From: DASZYF01 sp035545535
GTDB taxonomy: Bacteria > Actinomycetota > Actinomycetes > Mycobacteriales > CAJCIY01
Direction: 5' to 3'
Length of the DNA stretch: 64,000 bases
NCBI GenBank assembly: GCA_035545535.1
Contig: DASZYF010000142.1
Coordinates: forward strand, 18,082 to 82,081
Part shown: one piece after another, positions 1 to 8,663 of the stretch
Position numbering within the stretch: the stretch's first letter is position 1
How the letters are laid out: each line of letters opens with the position of its first letter
Made by a program: the position numbers and the translations under genes
Notes under the pieces: model-generated
Database searches by the model: none
What the model was told of the DNA's origin: nothing
What the model saw: the letters and a program-made list of their open reading frames with translations, nothing else

Positions 1-23
1 GCCCCGGCGCCGTGCGCCGGGGC
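1..23. terminator. GC-rich hairpin, probable terminator
   Basis: Perfect 10-bp inverted repeat (GCCCCGGCGC and its complement) around a 3-nt loop CGT. No T-tract follows, so it is at best an actinobacterial-type hairpin terminator for a gene ending to the left of the window. It lies 30 bp before the dioxygenase start. Confidence 0.6.
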
Positions 24-52
24 TCCTCACGTCCGCTGCCACACTCGACGCC

Positions 53-910
53 GTGACCACCCGCGTGGCGCTGGACATCCGGGCGCTGTCTCCGAAGATC
101 GGTGCCGAGATCCACGGCATCGACATCACGCGGCCGCTCGACGACGCGACCGTCGCCGCCGTGAGGGCCGCGCTCAACGAGCACCATGTGGTCTTCTTCC
201 GCGAGCAGGACCTCTCCCCCGATGCGCAGGTCGCCTTCGCGTCGCAGTTCGGCGAGGTCACCGAGGCCCACCCCGTGCTGCCGTCCATCGAGGGGCACCA
301 CCAGGTGCTGTCCATCGACGGCGCGGTCGATCGGGCGTCGTGGTGGCACACCGACGTGACGTTCCTCGACACCCCACCGCTCGGGTCGATCCTCGCGATG
401 CGCGAGTGCCCGGCCGTCGGTGGCGACACGATGTGGGCGAGCACTCAGGACGCCTACGACTCCCTGTCCCCCGCGGTGCGCGCGCTGTGCGACCAGCTGG
501 TGGCCGTGCACCACGACATGTGGTTCGCGCTGGAGGTCGACCAGCGCGGCGGCGGCTTCACGTGGGACGGCGAGCACCGCGACAAGCTCTTGCCGGTGCT
601 GCACCCCGTGGTGCGCACGCACCCGGAGAACGGTCGCAACGGGCTGTTCGTCAACGGCCAGTTCACGTTGCAGATCGTGGGTGTCAGCAAGACCGAGAGC
701 ACGGCCATCCTGCAGATGCTCTACGAGCACTGCGCCCGGCCCGAGCACACGGTGCGGTTCCGCTGGGAGCCGGGATCGGTCGCGTTCTGGGACAACCGGG
801 CGACGATGCACTACGCGCTCGACGACTACGGCGACGCGGTGCGCAAAGCGCACCGCGTCACGCTGCGCGGTGACCGTCCGTTCGGCCCCGCGATGCCGCG
901 GGTCAGCTGA
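53..910 (+). CDS. TauD/TfdA-family Fe(II)/2-oxoglutarate dioxygenase
   Basis: The 285-residue product has the full TauD/TfdA layout. Iron ligands are H99 and D101 in the motif WWHTDVTF and distal H253 in WDNRATMHY. R264 is the expected 2-oxoglutarate-binding arginine. Family members hydroxylate taurine, alkyl sulfates, 2,4-D or related acids with O2 and 2-oxoglutarate in the cytoplasm; the substrate cannot be read here. The start is GTG at 53 with no clear Shine-Dalgarno. The gene converges on the GGDEF-EAL gene and their ends overlap by 8 nt. Alternative: an alpha-ketoglutarate-dependent hydroxylase of secondary metabolism. Family assignment is firm. Confidence 0.9.
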   Translation: MTTRVALDIRALSPKIGAEIHGIDITRPLDDATVAAVRAALNEHHVVFFREQDLSPDAQVAFASQFGEVTEAHPVLPSIEGHHQVLSIDGAVDRASWWHTDVTFLDTPPLGSILAMRECPAVGGDTMWASTQDAYDSLSPAVRALCDQLVAVHHDMWFALEVDQRGGGFTWDGEHRDKLLPVLHPVVRTHPENGRNGLFVNGQFTLQIVGVSKTESTAILQMLYEHCARPEHTVRFRWEPGSVAFWDNRATMHYALDDYGDAVRKAHRVTLRGDRPFGPAMPRVS

Positions 911-3341
911 CGGTGATGGTCGGCGGGACCTCGACCATGGCGGGCAGCTCACCGGCGCGCTGGATCGGCAGGTTCAGCGGCTCGGTGAGGCCGAGCCGCA
1001 CCCGCGTCGTCGCGAAGTCGGCCGGCCGCCCGAGGTGGTAGCCCTGCGCGACGTCGCAGCCGAGCTGCGCGAGCGCGACGAGCAGCTCGGGGCTCTCCAC
1101 TCCCTCCGCCACGCAGCGCAGGCCGAGCGAGTGCGCGAGCTCGATGGTGGCGCGCACGATCGCGGCGTCGGACTCGCACGACAGCAGGTCGGCGACGAAG
1201 GACTTGTCGACCTTCAGCTCGTTCACCCGCACGCGCTGCAGGAACGCGAGCGAGGAGTAGCCGGTGCCGAAGTCGTCGACGGAGAGCTGGACGCCGAGAC
1301 GGCGCAGGTCGGACAGCACGTGCTCCACGACCTCGAGCTCGGACATCGCGGTGGTCTCGGTGATCTCGAGGATCAGCCGCTCGGCCGGCAGGTGGTGCCG
1401 GGCGAGTGCGTCAGCGACGACCTTGGGCAGGCGGCGGTCGAGCAGGTCCCGTGCGGAGAGGTTCACGGCGACGGACACGACGGAGCCTTCGGCGGCCCAG
1501 GCCGCGCAGTCGTGGATCGCCTGGTCGAGCACGCGTGACGTGAAGACCGGCAGCAGGCCGGACTGCTCGACAGCGGGGATGAAGTCCGACGGCGGCAGGA
1601 ACCCGCGGGTCGGGTGCTTCCAGCGCGCGAGCGCCTCGAACGCGTTGATGGTGCCGAGCACCACGTCGACCTGCGGCTGGTAGTGCATCTGCAGCTCGCC
1701 ACGGTCGAGGCCGGCGCGCAGCTCGGCGACGAGCTCCAGGCGCGTGATGCTCGAGTCGTCGCGGTCCTCGCGGTAGCGCTGCATGCCGCCGCGCGTGGCC
1801 TTGGCCTGGTACATCGCGACGTCGGCCCGCTGGAAGAGCTCCTCGACGTCGGTCGCGTCCTCGGGCGAGCACGCGAGGCCGACGCTCGCGCCGACCGCGA
1901 GGCGCATGCCGTCGACGTCGATCGTCTCCGCCAGCAGGCGCAGCAGGGACGCGGACCGCGCCTCCGCCCGGACGGGCGCATCCGCACCGACGATGAGCAC
2001 CGCGAACTCGTCACCGCCGAGGCGTGCGACGGTGTCGGCCGGTTCGGAGCCGGCCGCGAGGCGGCGCCCGACCTCGACGAGGAGCCGGTCACCCACGGTG
2101 TGGCCGAGCGTGTCGTTGATGGTCTTGAAGTGGTCGAGGTCGATCAGCAGGAGGGCGGTCGGGCCCATCGCGACCGCCATCTCGAGCCGGTCGTGCAGCA
2201 GGGTGCGGTTCGCCAGGCCGGTGAGGCCGTCGTGCGCGGCTTCGTGCGCTTTGCGCTCGGCAAGAGACCGCGTCTCGGCGTAGAGGCGGGAGCGCTCGAG
2301 GCTCGCGCAGATGGCGCGCGCGAGCGTGCCGAGCACGCGCCGCTCACGCTCCTTGAGCTGCACCTTCCCGTCGAACGTGAGCACCAGCCGGCCGAGCGGT
2401 CCGTTCGGCCCGTCGAGCGGGATCACGACCGCGGAGGTGTCGCGCTGGCCGTCGACCCTCACCGTGATGGTGGCGGTGTTCTCGACGCGTACGACACCCA
2501 TCTCCTCGGGCGTGAGGAGCAGCCGCGCGTGCTTGGCGCCGACGAGCGTCGAGGCGTGCGCCTCGGCCTGCTCGATGATCTCGGCCTCGTCGAGCGATGC
2601 GACCGCCGCCGACGCCACCTCGAGCCGCTGCCACAGCTCGCTCTCCTCGCGCGCGTGCAGCGAGACCCAGTAGAAGAGGTACGCGAGCGCGAGCATCGGC
2701 GGGACGACGACGAGCGTGGACGCGCTCCACACACCGAGCGCGATGACCAGGCCGGCGCCGACGCTGTTGCCGACGGTGACGACGGTCGTGACGAGCAGCT
2801 TGTTGCGCAGGGCGGCGAGGAGCGGCCCGCGGCTGTGCAGGCCGATCGCGATGGACAGCGCGAGGCCGGTCCACATCCCGAACGCGATCCCGCCGAGGAC
2901 GAGCCGGCCGAGCTGCGCGGCGTGCAGGTGCCGCGGGTCTTCCCAGGGACGGCCGACGACCAGCTGCGCCACGAGCACACCGGACATCAGCGCGAGCTGG
3001 TTGGCGACGGCCTTCACGAGCTGGCGGCGGTGGATCGCGAGCGTGACGAGCAGGCCGGCGCCGCCGAACACCGCCACCCACGCACCGGGTGCGAGCAGGA
3101 AGCTCACGATGATCGCGACCTCGGAGAAGGTGACGCTCCACCGCGAGCGACCCATCGGCATCGTCGACAGGCGTGATTCCGCGAGAGCGACGATGCCGGT
3201 GACGATCACGCAGCGCCACCAGCTGGGAAGCGCCTGGTGGCCCAGCCGCACCTCGACGGCGACCCCGCCGAGGGTGAGCGCGCCCAGCAGGAGCAGGTAC
3301 GCGATCAGCCTCGACGGTGTCGCCGTCTTGGTACGGGTCAT
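903..3341 (-). CDS. Membrane GGDEF-EAL cyclic-di-GMP enzyme
   Basis: An 812-residue bifunctional c-di-GMP protein. Residues about 10-230 form a hydrophobic multi-pass sensor region resembling MASE-type domains. Residues about 240-350 look like a GAF-type linker. The GGDEF domain (about 365-520) has an intact RLGGDEF motif near 440-446. The EAL domain (about 535-790) has FEALARW near 568 and DDFGTGYSSL near 690. Both active-site signatures look complete, so synthesis and hydrolysis are both possible. Conversion between GTP, c-di-GMP and pGpG would occur on the cytoplasmic face. It lies 43 nt downstream of the subtilase gene on the same strand and may be cotranscribed. The input signal is unknown. 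Confidence 0.93.
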   Translation of the reverse strand: MTRTKTATPSRLIAYLLLLGALTLGGVAVEVRLGHQALPSWWRCVIVTGIVALAESRLSTMPMGRSRWSVTFSEVAIIVSFLLAPGAWVAVFGGAGLLVTLAIHRRQLVKAVANQLALMSGVLVAQLVVGRPWEDPRHLHAAQLGRLVLGGIAFGMWTGLALSIAIGLHSRGPLLAALRNKLLVTTVVTVGNSVGAGLVIALGVWSASTLVVVPPMLALAYLFYWVSLHAREESELWQRLEVASAAVASLDEAEIIEQAEAHASTLVGAKHARLLLTPEEMGVVRVENTATITVRVDGQRDTSAVVIPLDGPNGPLGRLVLTFDGKVQLKERERRVLGTLARAICASLERSRLYAETRSLAERKAHEAAHDGLTGLANRTLLHDRLEMAVAMGPTALLLIDLDHFKTINDTLGHTVGDRLLVEVGRRLAAGSEPADTVARLGGDEFAVLIVGADAPVRAEARSASLLRLLAETIDVDGMRLAVGASVGLACSPEDATDVEELFQRADVAMYQAKATRGGMQRYREDRDDSSITRLELVAELRAGLDRGELQMHYQPQVDVVLGTINAFEALARWKHPTRGFLPPSDFIPAVEQSGLLPVFTSRVLDQAIHDCAAWAAEGSVVSVAVNLSARDLLDRRLPKVVADALARHHLPAERLILEITETTAMSELEVVEHVLSDLRRLGVQLSVDDFGTGYSSLAFLQRVRVNELKVDKSFVADLLSCESDAAIVRATIELAHSLGLRCVAEGVESPELLVALAQLGCDVAQGYHLGRPADFATTRVRLGLTEPLNLPIQRAGELPAMVEVPPTITVS

Positions 3342-3384
3342 GGTTCCTCTGCTAGAGCTTCGGTTCGGTGGGTCGTGCTGCGGG

Positions 3385-5016
3385 CTACGGCATCAGGCCG
3401 AGGTTGATGTCCACCTGGACGTGGGCGAGCATCTCGCTCAGGCTGGTGGCGGCGTCGAGCACCGGCTCACCGGGCAGCGGCGCGTAGGCCGGCGGAGCGT
3501 CGCCCCAGAAGGCGTCCTCCCAGTTGCCGTCCGTCCACTGGTTGCCGGTCCACTGGTTGCCCGTCCACGCGACCGGGTTCCAGGCCTCGCCCTTCGTGTC
3601 GATCTCACCGGTGATGGTGGTGGCGACGCCGTTGAGGGTCGTCGCGAAGTCGACGCCCCCGCGGTCGGCCTCGAGGGAGCCGAGACCGGTCGCGAGCGAG
3701 GGCTGCGTGTACGGCATGCCCGCCGGGACGTACTGGAACCCCGCCGGGATGGTCAGGCGGCCGGCGCCCTGCGCGTTCGCCGAGACGCCGGAGATCGGGT
3801 TGGCGCTGCTCTTGAGGATGTTCTTGACCTGGTCCGGCGTGAGGTTCGGGCGCACGGACAGCAGGTCAGCGACCACGCCACTGGTGACCGCCGCGGCCTG
3901 GCTGGTGCCCGAGCCCTTGATGTAGCCGTCGCCGATCAGGGCCTGCGGGTTCTCCTGCTCGATCGTCGAGGCGTGCGAGCGGGTCGCGATGATCGTGCGG
4001 CCCGGCGTGATGATGTCGGGCTTGCTGACGAGGTCAGCTGTCGGGCCCTCGGACGACCACTGCGACACGACGTCGTCGGACAGCGTGCTGTTCGCCTTGT
4101 CGTCGTACGCGCCGACGGTGAGCACCATCGGGTCGGAGCCGGGCGTCGTGATGGTGCCGTTCGTCGGGCCCTGGTTCCCGGCGCTGACGACGACGACGAT
4201 GCCCTGGTTCCAGAGGCGCTCGACGGCGTAGTCGACCGGGTCGAGCAGGTAGCTCTGCGTGGAGTTGAGGCCCCACGAGAGGTTCAGGACGCGGATGTTG
4301 TACTGGCTCGCGTAGGCCGAGACCCAGTTGAGCGCCTGCAGGACGGTCGTGACGTCGGTGGCGCCGTTCGCGCCCGCGGTCTTGACCGAGATGAGCGTCG
4401 ACTTGGGCGCGAGGCCGGTGTAGGGATGGCCGCCGCTCGCCGACTGCGAACCGTCGCCGCCGATGATGCCGCCCATGACCGTGCCGTGGCCGAACGTGTC
4501 GATGAGGCTTCCCTCACCGGACAGGTCCGGGCCGTAGACGACGCGGCCGGTGACGTCGGCGCTCGGCGAGATGCCGGTGTCGACGACCGCGACGCCGACG
4601 CCCTGGCCGTAGCCGCCCGCGCTCCACAGCGAGCTGGCCTTGGTGCTGCGGACCGGGTTGGTCGCGGTCGCGCTCGGGTCGAAGGTCTGTGCGTCGAACG
4701 TGATGTGGCCGTCGGGCGAGACCGACCGGACGGACGCCGTGTGCGCCAGCGCGGCCTCGGAGCCCGCCGGCACCTTGGCGCTGAAGCCCTCGATCAGCGG
4801 GATGGCCGTGCCGACGATGCCCTGCACCCGCTTCACGGCGAGCGCGGCGTCGCGCATGTGCCCGTTCTTGGCCGTGACGATCACGCTGTCCCAGCGCGTG
4901 CCCTTCGCGTGGACCGACGGTGCGTGCACCGCCGCCGCGCTGACACCGGTGGTGGCCGCCCCCACTGCCAAGGTGATCGCTGCTACCAGCGCCTTCGTCC
5001 CGCGTCGCTGCGTCAC
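3385..5016 (-). CDS. Secreted subtilisin-like (S8) serine protease
   Basis: GTG at 5016 was chosen because a GAGGGG Shine-Dalgarno lies just upstream and the N-terminus then reads as a signal peptide (TQRRG followed by a hydrophobic core and ASA-like residues near 25-30). From that start the protein has 543 residues. The triad is D146 (VAVVDTGIS), H177 (FGHGT) and S372 (GSGTSQAAA), with oxyanion N281 (SAGNQGP). Residues about 40-110 resemble an I9-type propeptide. The C-terminus carries a tryptophan-rich tail with tandem NQWTG units and no obvious anchor. The enzyme is expected to be exported and to cleave proteins nonspecifically. An in-frame ATG at 5139 would add 41 polar residues without signal character. 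Confidence 0.92.
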   Translation of the reverse strand: MTQRRGTKALVAAITLAVGAATTGVSAAAVHAPSVHAKGTRWDSVIVTAKNGHMRDAALAVKRVQGIVGTAIPLIEGFSAKVPAGSEAALAHTASVRSVSPDGHITFDAQTFDPSATATNPVRSTKASSLWSAGGYGQGVGVAVVDTGISPSADVTGRVVYGPDLSGEGSLIDTFGHGTVMGGIIGGDGSQSASGGHPYTGLAPKSTLISVKTAGANGATDVTTVLQALNWVSAYASQYNIRVLNLSWGLNSTQSYLLDPVDYAVERLWNQGIVVVVSAGNQGPTNGTITTPGSDPMVLTVGAYDDKANSTLSDDVVSQWSSEGPTADLVSKPDIITPGRTIIATRSHASTIEQENPQALIGDGYIKGSGTSQAAAVTSGVVADLLSVRPNLTPDQVKNILKSSANPISGVSANAQGAGRLTIPAGFQYVPAGMPYTQPSLATGLGSLEADRGGVDFATTLNGVATTITGEIDTKGEAWNPVAWTGNQWTGNQWTDGNWEDAFWGDAPPAYAPLPGEPVLDAATSLSEMLAHVQVDINLGLMP

Positions 5017-5042
5017 GTCGTGCCCCTCGTTCGCCCCTCGGT

Positions 5043-5068
5043 CCGTCTGGACTGGTGTGCCCAGACGG
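5043..5068. repeat. Inverted repeat CCGTCTGG-N10-CCAGACGG upstream of the protease
   Basis: Arms at 5043-5050 and 5061-5068 are perfectly complementary. A third copy of CCAGACGG lies at 5181-5188. The pair is 27 bp upstream of the protease start and could be an operator or a 5'-UTR hairpin. The rest of 5017-5285 holds no gene; it contains a relatively AT-rich patch (about 5110-5165) suited to promoters. Confidence 0.4.
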
Positions 5069-5285
5069 CTTGCACTCGAGATCTCGGCGCAACTGCACCG
5101 GCGGCACGTGGCGTTCTGGTACCGAGAATTGATAGTCACTTCTGATGAGTCCGAATTTGCGGTAGGAGCAACAGGCGCACCCAGACGGTCTCTTTCGCGC
5201 CCCGCTCGCCGGCCTTTGTCCGTTTTCGTCCCCCGACCCGACCCACATGGGGATCGCCAGCGGCCGGGTCGATAACGTCTGGGGC

Positions 5286-6440
5286 GTGGACCTCACGCCG
5301 AGCCCTGCGCAGCAGGCCCTGCGCGACGAGCTGCGCGCGTGGATCGCCGCGCTCGAGACCCACCCGTCCGCGATCGCTCGTCACGACGACCTCGAGGAAG
5401 AGGTCACCTCGCTCCGGGCGTGGCAGCAGCAGCTGGCGGCCGGGCGCTGGGTGGGGGTGACCTGGCCGGAGGAGTACGGCGGCCGCGGGCTGGGCCCCGT
5501 GGAGCACGCCTTGGTGCAGGAGGAGCTGGCCCGGGCCGGCGCGCCCGAGCTGGTGGGACGCATCGGCGTCAACATGGTCGGCCCGACGATGCTCGCGCAC
5601 GGCACGCCCGAGCAGAAGGCCCGCTGGCTCCCCCACGTGCTCGGCGCCACCGAAATCTGGTGCCAGCTGTTCAGCGAGCCGGGCGCCGGCAGCGACCTCG
5701 CGTCGCTGTCCACCCGCGGCGTGCGCGACGACGCCAACGGCGGCTGGCGCCTGTCCGGCCAGAAGGTCTGGACGTCCTACGCCCAGTTCGCCCAGTGGGG
5801 CATCTGCCTCGCCCGCACCGACCCGGACGCGCCCAAGCACCGCGGCATCACCATGCTCGTCGTCCGCATGGACGACCCCGGCGTCACCGTGCGCCCGCTC
5901 GTCCAGCTCACCGGCGAGGCCGAGTTCAACGAGGTCTTCCTCGACGACGTGTTCGTCCCCGACGACCGCGTCGTCGGCGCGGTCAACAACGGGTGGCGGG
6001 TCGCGAACTCGACGCTCTCGCACGAGCGCGGCAGCAACCCGCGGCAGCTCGTCATCCACACGAAGCTGGTCGAGGACCTCGTGAAGCGCGCGTCCATCGG
6101 CCCGGCCTACGACGACCCGCGGCTGCGGCAGCGCGTCGCGCAGGGCTGGATGGAGATGCAGCTGTTCCGCCTGCACTCGCTGCGCTCCCTCTCGCGGCTG
6201 GCGAGCGGACAGGAGCCCGGCCCCGAAGGCTCCTCGCTCAAGCTCTGGTGGTCCGAGTCGAGCAAGCGCCTGCACGCGACCGGCATGGCGGTGCTCGGTG
6301 ACGACGCACCGCTGTGGGGCGACTGGCAACGCTCGTGGCTGTACTACCAGGCGAGCTCGATCTGGGCCGGCACGAACGAGATCCAGCGCACGGTGCTCGG
6401 CGAGCGCGTGCTCGGGCTGCCGAAGGAGGAGCGCGCATGA
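5286..6440 (+). CDS. Acyl-CoA dehydrogenase (long type)
   Basis: The 384-residue flavoprotein oxidises an acyl-CoA at C2-C3. Visible signatures are the FAD/substrate segment WCQLFSEPGAGSDLASL, the GQKVWTSYA strand and the C-terminal IWAGTNEIQRTVLGERVLGLP. The classical YEGT catalytic glutamate position is alanine (WAGT), so the base must lie elsewhere. GTG 5286 is preferred over ATG 5247 because TAACGT (5273-5278) sits 7 nt upstream, giving a leaderless-type start, and because the family N-terminus begins there. It is first in an overlapping operon with a crotonase and a CoA-transferase. The substrate is unknown. Confidence 0.9.
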   Translation: MDLTPSPAQQALRDELRAWIAALETHPSAIARHDDLEEEVTSLRAWQQQLAAGRWVGVTWPEEYGGRGLGPVEHALVQEELARAGAPELVGRIGVNMVGPTMLAHGTPEQKARWLPHVLGATEIWCQLFSEPGAGSDLASLSTRGVRDDANGGWRLSGQKVWTSYAQFAQWGICLARTDPDAPKHRGITMLVVRMDDPGVTVRPLVQLTGEAEFNEVFLDDVFVPDDRVVGAVNNGWRVANSTLSHERGSNPRQLVIHTKLVEDLVKRASIGPAYDDPRLRQRVAQGWMEMQLFRLHSLRSLSRLASGQEPGPEGSSLKLWWSESSKRLHATGMAVLGDDAPLWGDWQRSWLYYQASSIWAGTNEIQRTVLGERVLGLPKEERA

Positions 6441-7321
6441 CAGAGCCGGTGCTGGTCGTCGAGGACAAGGGCGCCGTTCGCTGGCTGACGATGAACCGGC
6501 CCAAGCAGCGCAACGCGCAGGACACCGCGCTCATCGACGCGATCTCCGCGGCACTGCACGAAGCGGACGAAGACGACGACGTCCGGGTGGTCGTGCTCGC
6601 CGGCGCGGGTGACCACTGGAGCGCGGGACACGACCTCAAGGCGATCGTCGGCCAGGAAGCGCCCGACAAGTGGGTGCAGATGCGCGAGACGCCCGAGGGC
6701 AAGATGCGCCACGAGCAGCTCATGTACGTCGACCGGTGCCTCGAGCTCTACAGCTTCCGCAAGCCCACCATCGCGTCGGTCCAGGGCGCGTGCATCGCCG
6801 CCGGGCTGATGCTCGCGTCGATGTGCGACCTCATCGTCGCCGCCGACGACGCCTACTTCTCCAACCCCGTCCTGCGCATGAGCGGTGCCGGTGTCGAGCT
6901 GCTCGTCGAGCCGTGGGAGATCGGCATCCGCAAGGCGAAGGAGTTCCTCTTCACCGGCGACACCCTCGACGCGCAGGAGGCGTGGCGCCTCGGCCTGGTC
7001 AACCGGGTCGTGCCCCGCGAGGCGCTGGCCGAGCGCACGCAGGAGATGGCCGAGAAGGTCGCGCTCGTCCCGCCGATCACCGCGCAGATGGTGAAGGGCT
7101 CCATCAACCAGGTCGCGGCGCTCCAGGGCAAGGAGAACTCCTGGCGGCACCACTTCTTCGTGCACCACTTCACGCACAACACGGCGACCGCCACGCGGAT
7201 GCTCGCCGAACGGCAGACGAAGGGCTCGATGAAGGAAGTGCTGGCCGACCGCGACAAGGGCGACGTCCCCGATCCGGACCGGCCCGCCCGCAAGCCCCCG
7301 GCGCCGCCCGCCCGTGACTGA
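6437..7321 (+). CDS. Enoyl-CoA hydratase/isomerase (crotonase family)
   Basis: The 294-residue crotonase starts at ATG 6437, which overlaps the previous stop as ATGA, implying translational coupling. Oxyanion-hole segments are VLAGAGDHWSAGHDL and GACIAAGLMLASMCDL. In the usual glutamate region it has GAGVELLVEPWEIG, so E-type hydratase chemistry is plausible but not proven; crotonases also isomerise, dehalogenate or cleave C-C bonds. The C-terminal tail is rich in proline and basic residues (about 275-294). It probably acts on the product of the upstream dehydrogenase. Confidence 0.9.
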   Translation: MTEPVLVVEDKGAVRWLTMNRPKQRNAQDTALIDAISAALHEADEDDDVRVVVLAGAGDHWSAGHDLKAIVGQEAPDKWVQMRETPEGKMRHEQLMYVDRCLELYSFRKPTIASVQGACIAAGLMLASMCDLIVAADDAYFSNPVLRMSGAGVELLVEPWEIGIRKAKEFLFTGDTLDAQEAWRLGLVNRVVPREALAERTQEMAEKVALVPPITAQMVKGSINQVAALQGKENSWRHHFFVHHFTHNTATATRMLAERQTKGSMKEVLADRDKGDVPDPDRPARKPPAPPARD

Positions 7322-8525
7322 GCGCCTGCCCCTCGCCGGCGTGCGGGTGCTCGACGTCGGCACGCGCATCAGCGCGCCCTTCTGCGCGGGCCTGCTGGGT
7401 GAGCTCGGCGCCGACGTCATCAAGGTCGAGCAGCCCCAGGGCGGCGACTTCATGCGCACCATCGGCCCGTTCGTGAAGGCCGAGGACGGCTCGTCGTACT
7501 CGCTGTTCTGGAGCGTCGAGGGGCGCGGTCGCCGCAGCGTGACGCTCGACCTGCGCAAGCCCGCCGGGCAAGACCTGTTCAAGCGGCTCGCATCGACGGC
7601 GGACGTCGTCGTCGAGAACTTCCGCCCCGGGACCATGGAGGCCTGGAACGTCGGGCCCGACGATCTCGACCCGCGCCTGGTCTACGTGCGCATCTCGGTG
7701 TTCGGGCAGACGGGCCCGAAGTCCAAGCGCCCCGGCCTCGACCGGCTCGGCATCGCGTTCGGCGGCCTGCTGCACCTCACCGGCTACCCCGACCGCCCGC
7801 CCGTGCGCCCGGGCATCACCGTCAGCGACTACCTCACCGGTGTCTTCGCCGCCGAGGCGGCGCTCGGCGCGCTGTACGCCCGCGACGCCGGGAAGGACGG
7901 CGGCACCGGCAGGGGCGCGGTCGTCGACGCGCCGCTCTACGCAAGCGTGCTCCGCATCCTCGAGTGGACCGTCGCGGGCTACGACCGGCTCGGCATCGTG
8001 CGCGGGCGCGAGGGCAACCGGCTGAAGAACTCCGCCCCCCTCGACAACTACCGGTCGGCCGACGGCAAGTACGTGTGCGTCGTCGCCGGCAGCGACGCGA
8101 ACTTCTCGCGCCTGTGCACGGCGATGGGCCGGACCGAGCTCGTCACCGACGAGCGCTTCGCGACGCTCGAGGACCGGGCCCGCAACAACGACCTCATCAA
8201 CGGCATCGTCGCCGACTGGTGCGCCACCCTCACGGCCGAACAGATCGAAGCGGCCTGCCTCGCCGCCGACGTCCCCGTCGGAACCGCGTTCGACGCCGCC
8301 GACATCGTCGCCGACGCCCACGTGCAGGCGCGCGGCGACCTCGTCACCGTCGAGGACCCGGTCGCCGGCCCCGTGCTGCAGCAGGCGCCCTACCCACGCA
8401 TCTCCACGGTGCCGCCCGCCGCGCCCAGTGGCGCCCCGCGCCTCGGCGAGCACAACGACGAGGTCTGGGGCGAGCTCCTCTCGGCGGACGAGTACGCCGC
8501 CGCCAAGGAAGCCCGCCTCATCTGA
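7314..8525 (+). CDS. Family III CoA-transferase (CaiB/BaiF type)
   Basis: A 403-residue class III CoA-transferase, which moves CoA between carboxylic acids through an aspartyl-CoA anhydride. The N-terminal segment PLAGVRVLDVGTRISAPFC and the catalytic aspartate at about D172 (ITVSDYLTG) are both present. The GTG start at 7314 lies inside the crotonase gene (8-nt overlap). With the upstream ACAD and crotonase it forms a three-gene acyl-CoA operon; this enzyme would activate the acid substrate or recycle CoA. The family also includes racemases such as alpha-methylacyl-CoA racemase, which cannot be excluded. Confidence 0.9.
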   Translation: MTERLPLAGVRVLDVGTRISAPFCAGLLGELGADVIKVEQPQGGDFMRTIGPFVKAEDGSSYSLFWSVEGRGRRSVTLDLRKPAGQDLFKRLASTADVVVENFRPGTMEAWNVGPDDLDPRLVYVRISVFGQTGPKSKRPGLDRLGIAFGGLLHLTGYPDRPPVRPGITVSDYLTGVFAAEAALGALYARDAGKDGGTGRGAVVDAPLYASVLRILEWTVAGYDRLGIVRGREGNRLKNSAPLDNYRSADGKYVCVVAGSDANFSRLCTAMGRTELVTDERFATLEDRARNNDLINGIVADWCATLTAEQIEAACLAADVPVGTAFDAADIVADAHVQARGDLVTVEDPVAGPVLQQAPYPRISTVPPAAPSGAPRLGEHNDEVWGELLSADEYAAAKEARLI

Positions 8526-8526
8526 C

Positions 8527-8587
8527 GTCGACATCGGCCTTGTGCCCGCTTTGCGGCCCACATCCCTGCCACAACGCCGATGTCGAC
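8527..8587. terminator. Long hairpin after the CoA-transferase operon
   Basis: GTCGACATCGGC (8527-8538) pairs with GCCGATGTCGAC (8576-8587). After one mismatch, TTGTG (8540-8544) pairs with CACAA (8570-8574). The loop is about 25 nt. It separates the CoA-transferase stop from the importer promoter and is most simply a factor-assisted terminator or transcriptional insulator; no T-run is present. Confidence 0.55.
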
Positions 8588-8614
8588 CGAACTGACGAAG
8601 TACCCACGCGAGCC

Positions 8615-8640
8615 GTTCCCTGACGCTAATGTCAGGGAAC
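8615..8640. promoter_or_regulatory. TGAC-N6-GTCA operator upstream of the ABC importer
   Basis: Perfect 10-bp arms GTTCCCTGAC and GTCAGGGAAC flank GCTAAT. The core TGAC-N6-GTCA is at 8621-8634. It ends 23 bp before the binding-protein ATG and has the same core as sites at 16323, 18648, 26078, 32349, 32368, 38618, 46873, 46979 and 61825. A second, non-concentric dyad (AGTACCCA 8599-8606, TGGGTACT 8642-8649) encloses it. Confidence 0.8.
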
Positions 8641-8663
8641 TTGGGTACTCGAGGGGGACTTCG

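Noticed and set aside
1614..3176. Long open frame antisense to the GGDEF-EAL gene, and similar antisense frames at 7170-10505 and 57201-60563
   Set aside because: They mirror GC-rich codon bias of the real genes on the other strand, have low-complexity Arg/Ala/Gly translations and no domain or ribosome site.
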